DNA from: Conidiobolus incongruus B7586
Taxonomy: Eukaryota; Entomophthoromycota; Entomophthoromycetes; Entomophthorales; Conidiobolaceae
DNA: 15,101 nt
Direction of reading: 5' to 3'
Assembly (NCBI GenBank): GCA_000697335.1
Contig: JNEM01015148.1
Coordinates: 1 to 15,101, forward strand
In this document: positions 1-14,162 of the stretch, piece after piece
Layout of the letters: each line of letters begins with the position of its first letter
Numbering within the stretch: the first letter of the stretch is position 1
Made by a program: the position numbers and the translations under genes
The notes under the pieces: model-generated
What the model saw: only the letters and a program-made list of their open reading frames with translations
Told to the model about the DNA's origin: nothing
Databases searched by the model: none

Positions 1-3000
1 TAAAATTTATTATTATATCCAAAAAAATAAATATAAAATAATAAAATATAAAGAAATTAAGTATATGCCTTGGAATATTAATTATTTAAATTATTAAATA
101 TAATTAATTATTTATATTTTGAATTATTATATTAGAGAATATAATTATTCAAATTACAACAATTTATTTGTTAACTGATTCAAATTTGAAAATATATATT
201 TAAAGATCAATTACTGATTGATATAAATGGTATACTAAGTTTAAAGTAATATATTAATATAAATTTAAATAATTAGATAATTATCTTACAAAGATTTTTC
301 AGCCAATATAATATATTCAATCACCATGAATAAATAACAATTCAGTAAAATTTCAATGCTTTGATTTCAATATAATATTTTTATATTATTGAAAAATTCT
401 AGTGATTTAAAAGGATTAAAGTTAAAAAAGTGTTATTATATTAACAAAATCCATGAAAAAAGGATGATAATTTTATAACTACATAAAATTATTTATTATT
501 TCTTTATCAGTTTACAAATATAAATTTTAAATGAATTTTATTCAGAAATTCATAAAATATTAACTCATATGGTGAGTTTAAACTATCAAAAGTTGACTGT
601 TATTTTATCATATTACCATTTAATTATATAATAAATTCTATTTTAGTCTAATGATAATACAATTACATTCAACTTCTATATCTGTTATTATCAAGTCATG
701 CAATTTCAATTATTAAATATAAAATAAACATCTAGACTTCAGAAAGATTTAAAATAATCGCAAAATGTCCTAAAATAAGTGTAAATAATTATATTAATTG
801 CCGAATGATCATATATCACCTAATAAAAGTGGATAAAACCCTTACATCCTAGTAGTACCTCATTCTTCAATTGAAACCCCAGTTTTTAATTCAAAATTAT
901 CATTTTATTCATATTTTCTTATTATTCAAAAGATTAGAAAGGTGTAATTTTTCTGAGTATTGCTGATTAATCTTTGAATAATTTAACTTAGACGTTGTTT
1001 TGGAGAGTGATTAGGAATGGTTTATAATATTGAATTATTAAAAAGTAGTTCGTTTTAAATTGAATTATTTTTTATAAAAATAATTTTAAAATTATTAATA
1101 TTTATAGTTAAAATTAGTCAATTTAAAATAGATTCATATTTCTAATAATTATAAGTATGACTATTAGGTTTTAAAACTTTTAAGGGGTTTGAACGTTGGG
1201 TCAATATACACTTTGACTTTATACACTATTAAACATCTCTAAATATTATAATATCAGATAAAATAAGTTTGTGCCTAGATTATTAAAAATAATTTTAAAT
1301 TAATTATCTAAATTCATTTTAACAATATTGAAAATTTTTAAATTTAAATAAAAGGTACATTCATATTAATCAATATATGCTAAAAAAATTTTCTAAACTA
1401 AATAATTAATTCCTATTTAAAATTTGCCACGTTACTAGAAGAACCATAATCATTCTAACGTGTCCATTTTGATTATTCCTAAGTAATATTGGCTATGGAT
1501 ACAGAATTTATCCTGATTCAAGTTTCACATTGAGGCGTCACAATAGTGAGAAAAATCATAATTCATTTTGAGAATAATTTCAAGTGAATTGGTTAAGAAT
1601 AGTGCTATATTCTTTCTATTAATTATACATATATAATTTTATTATCTCAAGGTCAGTACTTGATTACAAGTATACTTCGATTGTATAAGATATCTTAATT
1701 TTTTAAATGATTCAAAATTTTAAAAATTTTTATAATTTATATTAAAACATTTTTTGATACGATTTTAAACTCAAGTCATATAGCTAGTATAGCTACTGCA
1801 TTATTCCATCTATTTGCTAGGTAATTTACCTGTTAATAAAAAGTATTTGAATATTAATTTCTTGAATAAAGCGAACACACTGCAATGTTAAAGATGACAT
1901 AATTTAACATTTTTATAAAAAAGATAAAATTCAGGAAATTTGAGATTTAATGAGATAATTAATTCTATTTATGTACTTCATTTTAAATTTGTCAGAGTTA
2001 TTAAAGTTCTAAATTAATAAATTTTTCATATTATTTTTTTTGAAAATTTATTGATATGAATTAAGATGAAGGATAAAGAGGATAATTTTTGAATTAAAAA
2101 ACAGAATAGTTTTGGAAATAGTCCATAATATCATGATATTATCAAGGTATTCACAATTATTTAAATAAACTCCATATTTAATGATCATATTTAGTAGATA
2201 TAATCTTGAAGTATTAATATGACAAATACCCAAAATACAAGATGATTATAATTTGATTAAGCTATTAAAATTAGCAAGATCAAATTTTACTGTTGGATTA
2301 TAAAAAGGTTTGATAAATATTTAGCTATTGGTGACTAAACATAGATTACAAATTTTACATCGAATAATAAATAAACCGAAATAATTTTTCCAAATTTTCT
2401 CCATAACCTCATTCAAATTTCCAGTATCAATTAAATTTTAGGAGTTAATATTTGAGTTAATCATTTTTAATATTGAATATGTTTTATCACATTATACCTA
2501 TAATAACAAAAAATTATTTTAATGTTTCAATCTTTTTATCCTTTTAATATCAAAGATTTTGGATTAATTACATCATAAAAATCTTCGGAGTAAATTCTCA
2601 TAAATTAATTTTGACATGTTTTGTTTATTTGATCTAGTTTGAATCCAATATAACATATTATTAAAGTTTTATTTGATTTATTATATAAACGTTATAAACA
2701 TATCTGAATTGGTTATTGAATATATTATTTATTTAGTGATTATTATATTCAAATATTTTAATTGTCAGTATATTAAAATTCTATATTTTTATCCGAATAT
2801 TCACATATTTATCTTACAATATCCCCTCATAAATTATAATTCTATACAGAAATTTCGGATATTTCTAGTAATAAGCATACATATATGGATTAATATTTAA
2901 ATATTATATAAAAATAATTTAAAATAATATCACAATGTTGATATTTAAAATATGATATTTTCCAAGAGATAGTATTATAATAATTGTTTTTAACATCTAA

Positions 3001-3648
3001 TCTTTATTAAGTATGAAAATTATCTAATTTAAATCAAATATTTCAGATAGTTTAAACAAAAATGTTCATTAATCTCTAATTATTTTGAAATTTAATTGAT
3101 ATTTCTAGCCTAAATATATAATTTCATAAAAAACAATTATATAATAATTTTAAGGATAGTATAATTTTAATATATCATAATTTTAAATTTTTACAATGTG
3201 CATATTTGATTAATAATTTATTGGTTTTAGATTAGTTTTAAATTTGAAAACTATTGGAATAAGTGTAAAATAATGGAAATTAGTTAATTGAAGGATTTTT
3301 TCAACTAGAGTTATAGCTTATCAATATTTTCGTTTCATTTAATGGGTATAATTCAATATGCTATAGTTATAATGGTATAAATATATCATAATCCAATATT
3401 TCATAAAACAAGAAATAATAGAAATACTAATAAAAATTATTTTGTACCACATTACCAATTTTATAATTGAAGAATTTAATTAATGGATAATTAGTGATGA
3501 TGATGAGGGTTAGTATATAAATAATAACAGGTATTCACACCCTTTTGATTTTAGTTATATTAAATTTATTCCTTTTTTAATAGATTATAAATACGTGGTT
3601 AGTTCCAAACTTTAGTTTCTTTTACATCTATTTATTTATATCGTTGAA
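1..3648. other. Gene-free AT-rich spacer
   Basis: No coding region could be supported on either strand. The short open frames here have low-complexity I/Y/N/L-rich translations typical of AT-rich noncoding DNA, and no known protein motif appears. A few stretches are less AT-biased (about 780-860, 1180-1240, 1420-1560), but they give no continuous frame and no recognisable element. I see no tRNA-like T-loop with a matching acceptor stem, no terminal repeats and no tandem arrays. The last 50 bases, T-rich and ending just before the ATG at 3649, are the likely 5' leader of the next gene. Confidence 0.6.
2125..2142. repeat. 18-bp perfect palindrome
   Basis: The sequence is ATAATATCA followed directly by TGATATTAT, a perfect 9+9 inverted repeat. 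It lies inside the gene-free spacer. With DNA this AT-rich it may be chance, and no function can be assigned. Confidence 0.5.
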
Positions 3649-4583
3649 ATGTCTTCGACGGTGCCTCACTATGTGATTCAAAAGCAGGCAGATAGAGCTC
3701 TCAGAAAAACTTGTTCTGCTCACATATCTGCATCTGCTCTGGAGGAGATTAATATCTATGTAGACCAAGTGATCCGATACTTTGTTGACTACTGTCCTAT
3801 GGAGTTACTGGTCGATTTGACTATACCTCACAACATTATGAAAACGCTTGTTAACAACCCAAAAGTATTAAAATCATGTGAAAATTACGCTATTACCAAG
3901 TGTTGTGAAGTAGCCAGTGGTTTATCACTCAATAGCTCAGCCATCACCCCAAAATTGGATAAATCCATTATAACTAAGGGGAATCAGCAGCAATTTCGCC
4001 ATAATTTATTAGAACAGTTGCGTTATTTTTGTTCACAATATATTTCTTATGGTGCTAGAGGCAATATCCCCAGTAACCACTCCAGCAACCAGCACTTTTC
4101 ACTGCTTGTAGGAGTATTCATTACCCAGATATTAGAATATATTGTGAATACTATCATTGGAGAGATATCAGCATTCAGTTTAAAGCATGACGAGACCAAG
4201 ATATTGAACAATCAGCTCACTTATATTATTACGAGTAATACGCTGTTAATTAAAATAGCTGATCAAGTTAAGTTCTTTGAGCGTAACGACTATGAAGAAG
4301 ATATTAGATCCAATACCAGTGTAAATAATATAAATAATGTATATACTTTGAAATCAACAGGTATTTCTTTATATTATCATATGTATATTGTGTTATAATT
4401 CATTGTTTAGAATCTTCTGAGTCCTTACATTCTTTCGCTTCATCAATTTCTCGTTGTGAATCTCATTATGAAAAACCCCACGAGCCCAAGTGGAGTATAC
4501 TAAGAGGGTTAAGAATGTTTAAAGAGAGTATTAACTCAGTGTCTCACAATTCAAAAACTAAAGTAAACCAATTCCATAATTAG
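3649..4583 (+). CDS. Tandem histone-fold-like protein (H2B-like + H2A-like), fungal uncharacterised family
   Basis: Two exons, 3649-4360 and 4411-4583, join in phase 1 to give 294 residues. Without splicing the frame stops inside the intron. The N-terminal part (about residues 26-90) lines up with histone H2B from the α2 helix onward: ISASALEEINIYVDQVI matches the H2B stretch ISSKAMSIMNSFVNDIF, and VLKSCENYAITKCC matches the αC helix. A linker rich in S, N and Q follows. Residues about 150-206 resemble H2A: TQILEYIVNTIIGE matches AAVLEYLTAEILEL, and the TKIL, QLTYII and LLIKIAD stretches fall at the loop 2, α3 and αC positions. The tail encoded by exon 2 is Ser-rich with a KWSILRGLRMF stretch. 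From memory, fungi have an uncharacterised conserved family with this two-part pattern. The basic tails of core histones are absent, so this is unlikely to be a nucleosomal histone. The fold assignment is by eye; the function is unknown. Confidence 0.72.
4361..4410 (+). other. Intron of the histone-fold gene (50 nt)
   Basis: It begins GTATTT and ends TTGTTTAG. Removing it joins AAA TCA ACA G to AA TCT TCT GAG and extends the frame for 57 more complete codons to a TAG at 4581-4583. Retention would end the protein after 249 residues with a hydrophobic tail. Confidence 0.85.
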
Positions 4584-4952
4584 TAATTAATCTAGTACTA
4601 ATCATTTGATTTTAGTTACCAAATACTAAAGAATGTAGTGTTAAAACTTTTTATAATAGTCAATTTAACTTTAGTGAAAATGATTTTAAAAATCATAATT
4701 TTAATAAAAAATATTAATTTATTTTCAATTATCTATCATTTAATATATTTTATTAGCAATTAATAATATAGAGTTAAATATATACTGATAATTCAATAAT
4801 AAATTAATATATTATTAGTATATTATTAAATTTTATATATAAAATCATTTATTAAAATAAAATGAAAAAGCATCGATATATTCTATTAAATAATATATAT
4901 ATAGTTGAATAATGAACTTTATATATACTCAAAAAATAAAAAATTTATTAAC
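4584..4952. other. Convergent 3' intergenic region
   Basis: This spacer separates the stop codons of two genes that face each other, so it must hold both 3' UTRs and their polyadenylation signals. An AATAAA lies at 4703-4708 on the + strand, about 120 bases past the stop of the upstream gene, and is a plausible signal. A-only and T-only stretches make individual signals unreliable. No gene is seen. Confidence 0.55.
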
Positions 4953-5040
4953 TTAAACGGTACGTCTATCAGTTAACACTCTAACTATAGAAGAGATACC
5001 ATTGGCTTCAACCATCTAAAAACATTAATGAGTTAATTAA

Positions 5041-5075
<35 letters not shown>

Positions 5076-5567
5076 CCTTTTCATGCCACATCAGCAAAGA
5101 ACCACAATTAAATAATTCAGGATGATTCAAACCTCGATAAATATATTTCATCAATAAATCAAATTGGTCATAGTTCAACTCTTTTAAGATACTGGGAATT
5201 TCAGTAGATTTAAAATTATTTAAACAGTCAATGACGGCTTTGGCATTTTGTTTCTAAATAAAATTAATTTATAATAAATAGAATTATTGGATATTAGTTA
5301 CTTTTAATTCTTCATCAACTGGACCATATGGGGGATCTTCTAAACTTCTAACTAAAGCTTCAATAGGTTTTCCTCTAATCATAGTTAAATTAATTATTGA
5401 ACATTATGTTATATATTAAATATAAATTATTACTTGCTTAAGAGCCCTTTAACATCATTAACTTTCTGATTAGTCAAACTTTCAACTTGAGAGATATCAA
5501 TATTTTGAATAGGGTCGACGTAAGCATTTTCGTCGAATATATCAATATTCACTTCACGATGTGCCAT
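4953..5567 (-). CDS. ARPC5: Arp2/3 complex subunit 5 (p16-Arc / Arc15)
   Basis: Four exons (5434-5567, 5302-5374, 5077-5253, 4953-5015) joined through introns of 59, 48 and 61 nt encode 148 residues, close to the usual length of this subunit of about 150. The order of conserved stretches is typical: an acidic N-terminus (VNIDIFDEN), LLSKGKPIEALVRSLEDPPYGP, then KQNAKAVIDCL, FDLLMKYIYRG, LLMWHEK and the C-terminal SIVRVLTDRRTV. ARPC5 is the smallest subunit of the seven-protein Arp2/3 complex, which nucleates branched actin filaments in the cytoplasm at endocytic patches and the cell cortex. The start is the only ATG before the conserved acidic region. Introns 1, 2 and 3 fall in phases 2, 0 and 0. 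The gene looks intact. A TGACGT site lies about 120 bases upstream of the ATG. Confidence 0.96.
5041..5070. repeat. (AAT)10 microsatellite inside ARPC5 intron 3
   Basis: Ten perfect AAT units on the + strand, reading as ATT units on the coding strand, fill half of a 61-nt intron (5016-5076). The array starts 6 bases from the donor and is followed by a TTAATTAAC-like branch region and a TTTTTAG acceptor. Confidence 0.97.
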
Positions 5568-5688
5568 ATTTATTTTTTATCCAATTATTTGTTAATTTAC
5601 TTGGCTAGTATGAATATTAGAATTAAATTTAAATTCAGCTAATAGTATTGTGACTTGATTATGGGATTTTTACAGGTTGTAGAATGAA

Positions 5689-5694
5689 TGACGT
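5689..5694 (+). promoter_or_regulatory. TGACGT CRE-like site upstream of ARPC5
   Basis: TGACGT, the bZIP (ATF/CREB-type) core, lies about 120 bases upstream of the ARPC5 ATG. G/C-containing hexamers are scarce in this DNA. The same core occurs upstream of USP7. This is only a motif match; use of the site is inferred. Confidence 0.25.
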
Positions 5695-6360
5695 TTCAAA
5701 GATTAACATAAATTGAAAAATATTAGTGTTTGTTTAGTATATCAAATGGTAAATGTTTTGAACTATAATATTAAGTCCTTCTAATCATATATGGTTCTAG
5801 ATTGATGATAATTCTAAGATAATTTATTTTTTGAACTACATTGTTTAGTGTATTTGGTTAATTTTTACATTTTTGACATCTTAAATGGTTATATTTTTTC
5901 AATAATTTTATTTACCAAATAATTGTGGAAGTATTGGTGCTGAGAAGTTATCAGTGTTGGTTTTGTCCATTTAACAAATACTAAATATTTCAAATAAGCT
6001 ATAAAATTAATAATGGTAAATTCATTTGATCATGAATTCCTAGTAATTCTTGGTTAATTGAATAATCAAGTAAATTAATATGTTTAATTTAATATTATTA
6101 CTTTGTAATTTAAATCATGTGAATTTTTTATGATTAACAATAAACACTTTGATATAAAATATAAAATTAATAATTTTTTTTATTTCTAATAACTTTTTGC
6201 TATACTTTTAACAAAGTTTTAACATCTAAAAAATAGTTTTTTGTTAAAGACTAAAATTTGATGTTTTACAAACTAATTAAATTTTCTTGTAGAAATTTTC
6301 TTACTTATAAGCTAGTTTTTTAATTGCTTAAAACAATTATAATCACATAAGTTATAATCT

Positions 6361-6720
6361 AAAGAATATACTAGATATAATAATATTTTCTAGTTATTTT
6401 TAATTAAAAAGTTTTTTTTATAATTTTATGTATTTTATAGTTATTATGTAAAATAATAAGTTTTTTAAATTATATTAAGAATATTAATTAAAAATAATTA
6501 TATTTAAAAAAACAATATAAAGTTTATTAGTAATTAATTTTCCATTAGAAATTAAATAAAAATAGTATATAATACTATAATTTATAATAATAATTAATAT
6601 TTGCTTATTAATAAAATATTTATTTAAAGGAATTTATAAAAAAATTAATTTAATTTAATATTTTATATTTTAATAAAAGATTATAAATAAAAATTTAAGA
6701 TTTATTAATTATAATTATTT
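6361..6720. other. Extreme AT block
   Basis: A hand count finds roughly 25 G or C bases in these 360 positions, about 7 percent, clearly lower than the flanking spacers (about 10-20 percent in lines sampled) and the genes. It is a mix of short A and T runs without a repeat unit. It could be a scaffold-attachment, replication or nucleosome-poor region, but nothing in the sequence decides this. Confidence 0.5.
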
Positions 6721-7234
6721 ATTATAAAAATTTTAATCTCTAACTATACCTTAATAAGTTTTATTTAACAATAGTTATTTTTACTTTTTTTTATGTTTCA
6801 GTTAAATTATAAGGTATTTATTTTATATTTTTATTAATTAACTTGAGTTTAAACATTAATATATAAAATACTTATGCAACTAATATTAAAGTGTATTAAT
6901 AATTTTTTAGTTAAAATAGAAAAGTATCTTTTAATATATTTTTTAACTTTATTAATAATTAAAAAAATAACAGTTAAAATTAATTTTTTTAAATTTCAAC
7001 AAGTTTTAAATAATTTTTCTTTTAGTTTTAAAATGATTTACTTAACAACAAATAGTTAATTTAAATAATACTTTATTATTGAAAGCTGCTTATAAATTTT
7101 AAATAATTTTAAAGGGTTTATAGTTAAGTTTTACTAATACTAAAATAAAAAACTTTTAATAATTATTATTTAATTTAAACATAATTAAATTAAACAACTA
7201 ATTTTAATAAGTTAATTTTTTAATCAAAAAAACT

Positions 7235-7266
7235 ATTATACAATATATATATATATATTGTATAAT
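7235..7266. repeat. 32-bp perfect palindrome with (AT)n core
   Basis: Outer arms ATTATACA and TGTATAAT are exact reverse complements and enclose a run of alternating A and T, so all 32 bases form one perfect inverted repeat that could extrude as a cruciform. It lies about 360 bases downstream of the USP7 stop codon, in the spacer. Confidence 0.9.
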
Positions 7267-7623
7267 TAATAATATGTTTGAAAAATCAGAAATTAAAAAA
7301 TTTCTCATTTCTTTAATTCTATGGTAATAATTACAACATAATTTATTAAAATATCAATTAATATTGATTGAGTGTTTGTATTATATTTGTTATTATTATC
7401 AATTGAATAAAATTTTAGATATTTTTCTCATCAAAATTACTTGAATAGCAAATAATGTTTGAGTGATATATTAAAATTTTATTGATAAAAAAGGTGTTAA
7501 TTTGTAAATAATAAGTTTTTATATGATAAACTTATTAATTATTACGATCACTGAGTCAAGAAATAAAAATAATTAATACTTATTGATCGAATAGAGTAGT
7601 ATAGGATCGATTGGGCAGTAATA

Positions 7624-11677
<4,054 letters not shown>

Positions 11678-11861
11678 TTAAATTATCGACTTAACAAGAA
11701 TAGAAAATATATTTAATTAAAAAATAAAAAAAAATATTTAATTATTCACAGTTATTAAAAAAGGTCAATTATTATTAAATAACTTGTCACTTTTTTAATC
11801 ACACTTTCGTCATTTAAATTTTACATTTCTTTGGTCAATACATTATCTCATTTTCCTTAAA

Positions 11862-11867
11862 TGACGT
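11862..11867 (+). promoter_or_regulatory. TGACGT CRE-like site upstream of USP7
   Basis: It lies about 185 bases upstream of the USP7 start. A second half site (CGTCA, 11808-11812, opposite orientation) is 50 bases nearer the gene. These are bZIP core motifs; function is inferred only. Confidence 0.3.
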
Positions 11868-11882
11868 TATAACCTGTCTAAT

Positions 11883-11888
11883 CACGTG
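11883..11888. promoter_or_regulatory. CACGTG E-box upstream of USP7
   Basis: The palindromic core CACGTG, recognised by bHLH regulators such as the Cbf1 and Pho4 types in fungi, lies about 206 bases upstream of the USP7 ATG and 15 bases from the TGACGT core. No other CACGTG was noticed in the window. Confidence 0.35.
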
Positions 11889-11930
11889 AATTTTATTATT
11901 ACTTAATTTTTATTATTTTATTAGTTGCTG

Positions 11931-11953
11931 ATTCTGAATATTCTATTCAGAAT
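11931..11953. repeat. Inverted repeat, 10-bp arms
   Basis: ATTCTGAATA, a 3-base loop TTC, then TATTCAGAAT. The arms are perfect reverse complements. It sits about 40 bases beyond the CACGTG site in the divergent promoter region and could be an operator-like or hairpin element. The spacing does not fit a heat-shock element. Confidence 0.6.
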
Positions 11954-12979
11954 ATATTATTTAGAATTTAAACAGGGCTATGAAAATTCTTCAATGGATA
12001 TTAAAATTAAACTAATATGCATTTAATTACCTCTAATATTTAAGCAATGATATAATCAATGAAATAAGTATTAAAGTGCAAACCCATTTGAATTATACTT
12101 AAGGAACTATTACTAATTTAAATTGGCAGAAATGAAAGCTTGACATTAAAAATCATAATTAAATCTTTTCGCCTAAAACATAAAAAACCTAGATATTGTA
12201 TATACTCACTATTTGAGCACATCATATATCAAAATTCGTAAGGTTTCAATTTTAAAAATCGAATTCTCCAAAATTTTCCAGAACTTTATACAACTTTGAT
12301 ATATTCATCAAAATATCGTTTATTAATCGATATATGTATGAGTTGAATGTTTCCAAATTCATTGTAATGTTTATTTCTAAATATACTGTTATATTTTTTT
12401 TCTATTAAACTATTATTGAATATGATTTTCATCTTCAAACTATCATAGAAATATTTACAACAATCTAATCTAATTTCAGTAAAAACCAGCACACCTCGAA
12501 TTAGGTATAATTTTATATTAATTAATTCATCAATTATATCTACAAATTTCTATTATCAATTAAAATTCACTAATGCATTATTTTAAAAACTCAAGTTATT
12601 TATTTCAGTTTGTAACATTATTGGAAATATATATATTTATATGTGTTAGAATTAATAAAATACTTGGTCTTAATTTTTATTTACCTTTATAATTAGAATA
12701 TGGAAATTATTTTAGTATTTATATATTTCTTGAATAACCAAGGCTATCTATAGTAAAATATAAAAACATTCTAACCTTATGAATATATATATTCATTAAA
12801 ATCTGCTTTCAAAATGGAAAATTAATTGATATGTCAATATAGCTGTAACTTATACAATAAATAAAGGTATTATATTTAAATAATTTGACTAAAATCCCAT
12901 AATTTGAAGTGAGTAAAACTGAAATACAAATATTATATAATGTAAATCGTTTAATTTATAATATTAAATTAATATCATA

Positions 12980-13378
12980 ATGATTAGATCTATTATAAAA
13001 CAAACTTCAATCCTTAAAAATGCCACCACTCTCAACCTCGTTAGGAACTTTCAAAGTGCTACAACTGGTGAAACTTTTGGAAAAATTAAACCCATTAGCG
13101 AATTTTTAACCCAACCTAGTAAAGTTTCCGATTTACCCTATTTCGTTAAGAGAACCAAATTTCTATCCTTACCAGTTTATTCTGAATTTAAAAATGGTAG
13201 AAGCAGGACGATGACTATTGTTAGAAGAATTGAAGGAGATGCCGAAGCTCTCCGTCAAGATTTGAGTAGTATTATCCCTATCAAAGAAATGTACGTTCAT
13301 CGCTTAACTGGTCACTTAATTATTAAAGGTCTTAGAGTCCACGAAGTTAGAGATTTCTTAACTACTAAAGGTTTTTAA
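12980..13378 (+). CDS. IMG2: Mitochondrial large ribosomal subunit protein mL49 (Img2)
   Basis: A single exon of 132 residues. The first 30 or so residues are rich in R, K, S, T and hydrophobic residues with almost no acidic ones (MIRSIIKQTSILKN, then LVRNF), as expected of a cleaved mitochondrial targeting peptide. The rest is the Img2/mL49 domain: PYFVKRTKFLSLPVY, the charged stretch TMTIVRRIEGDAEALRQDL, YVHRLTGHLIIKGL and the C-terminal VRDFLTTKGF. The protein is a mitochondrion-specific component of the 54S/39S large subunit and is required for mitochondrial translation in yeast. Length is close to yeast Img2 (about 146). The start is the first ATG and is placed correctly for the presequence. 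It is the only intronless gene in the window. It diverges from USP7 and converges on PRP38B. It implies a translating mitochondrial genome. Confidence 0.93.
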   Translation: MIRSIIKQTSILKNATTLNLVRNFQSATTGETFGKIKPISEFLTQPSKVSDLPYFVKRTKFLSLPVYSEFKNGRSRTMTIVRRIEGDAEALRQDLSSIIPIKEMYVHRLTGHLIIKGLRVHEVRDFLTTKGF

Positions 13379-14162
13379 AGGAGTTATTAGAAAACATACA
13401 TTAAACAAAATTATTTATACTAAATTCATTTTGATAAATCATTTTTTATTTGATAAAATCTCTTATATTTCACCAATTTTTATTATACAATAGTTATATT
13501 ATTCATTAATAACATTAATTAACCAAATATTTGTACCGTAATTTCTATTATTATTAGTGGTGTATTTAATTCTCTGACATTCATTATAGTATAATAGTGT
13601 CAAAGTATCTGAATAAATATAAATATATTTTTAAATGAAATCAATTACATATTTTTGTTCCCTTATAGATAACAAATATTATGCTTAGATTATATTATTT
13701 TTATTCTATTTTTCCAATTCACAAAATATCACAGCTAAGATTAATTTAATTAAATCAATAAATTAATATAATTCTTTTGAATTCAAATAGTACTAGGAAT
13801 AGTGATATTATTAATGCATTAAAATATTTAAATTTTATTATACCTTAACTATATTTTGGAATGAGAAACTTTACAAATCCAAGGTAATATGTCTAAATTT
13901 ATAAAATTCAAATACTATTTGCATTTGCCGTATTTTACTACTGTTGAGGTCACGAGAATATAAAATATATTTTAGCTATAACTTAATAGCCAAAATAGCA
14001 AATTTCTATTAACCATTATTTTAAAATTTAAAATATAATTTTTATATGTTAAATTAGGTTCAAATTCGTAAACCATGAAGTTTTGTAAATAGCGAGATAA
14101 TATAATAAGCTATATATCATTTCAACAAATGTAGTATTTTAATTTATTGATTAGTTTAATCT
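13379..14162. other. Convergent 3' intergenic region
   Basis: This spacer separates the stop codons of the mL49 gene and the PRP38B gene and must hold both 3' UTRs. It is AT-rich with several AATAAA-like strings, none clearly the signal. No open frame, RNA gene or repeat of note was found. Confidence 0.55.

Larger units (their letters stand above)
5568..7623. other. AT-rich intergenic spacer between ARPC5 and USP7
   Basis: Two genes on the same strand flank this 2 kb spacer: the ARPC5 start on the left and the USP7 stop on the right. The left 150-200 bases must contain the ARPC5 promoter and the right end the USP7 3' UTR. Between about 6100 and 7250 the sequence is almost pure A and T. The 61-codon open frame near 6874-7059 has an I/L/N/K-rich translation with no recognisable domain and is not called. 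No RNA gene or mobile element is evident. Confidence 0.6.
11678..12979. other. Divergent intergenic region between USP7 and mL49
   Basis: Both flanking genes are transcribed away from this 1.3 kb spacer, so it carries two promoters. The USP7-proximal 300 bases are less AT-uniform and hold the TGACGT, CGTCA and CACGTG sites. The middle and right parts are AT-rich with no conserved frame. A 68-codon open frame on the minus strand near 12286-12492 has no recognisable features and is not called. Confidence 0.6.

Noticed and set aside
2673-2900. 75-codon open frame on + and a 61-codon frame on - (2048-2233) in the left spacer
   Set aside because: Low-complexity I/Y/N-rich products with no start context, domain or splice partner that would support a gene.
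1-3648. Possible decayed mobile element or CRISPR-like array in the left spacer
   Set aside because: No terminal repeats, target-site duplications, transposase or polymerase motifs, and no regularly spaced direct repeats were found.
6874-7059. 61-codon open frame in the AT block, considered as a small membrane protein or organellar fragment
   Set aside because: The translation is dominated by I, L, N, K and F as expected of random AT-rich DNA, and no mitochondrial protein motif was recognised.
11931-11953. Heat-shock element reading of the TTC/GAA-containing dyad
   Set aside because: Heat-shock elements need TTC and GAA blocks separated by two bases in alternation. Here the first spacing is one base, so the pattern does not fit.
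12286-12492. 68-codon minus-strand open frame between USP7 and mL49
   Set aside because: No recognisable motif, composition like noncoding DNA, and no exon joins found on either side.
14052-14070. GGTTCAAATTCG resembling a tRNA T-arm
   Set aside because: No matching T-stem, acceptor stem or anticodon arm could be folded around it.
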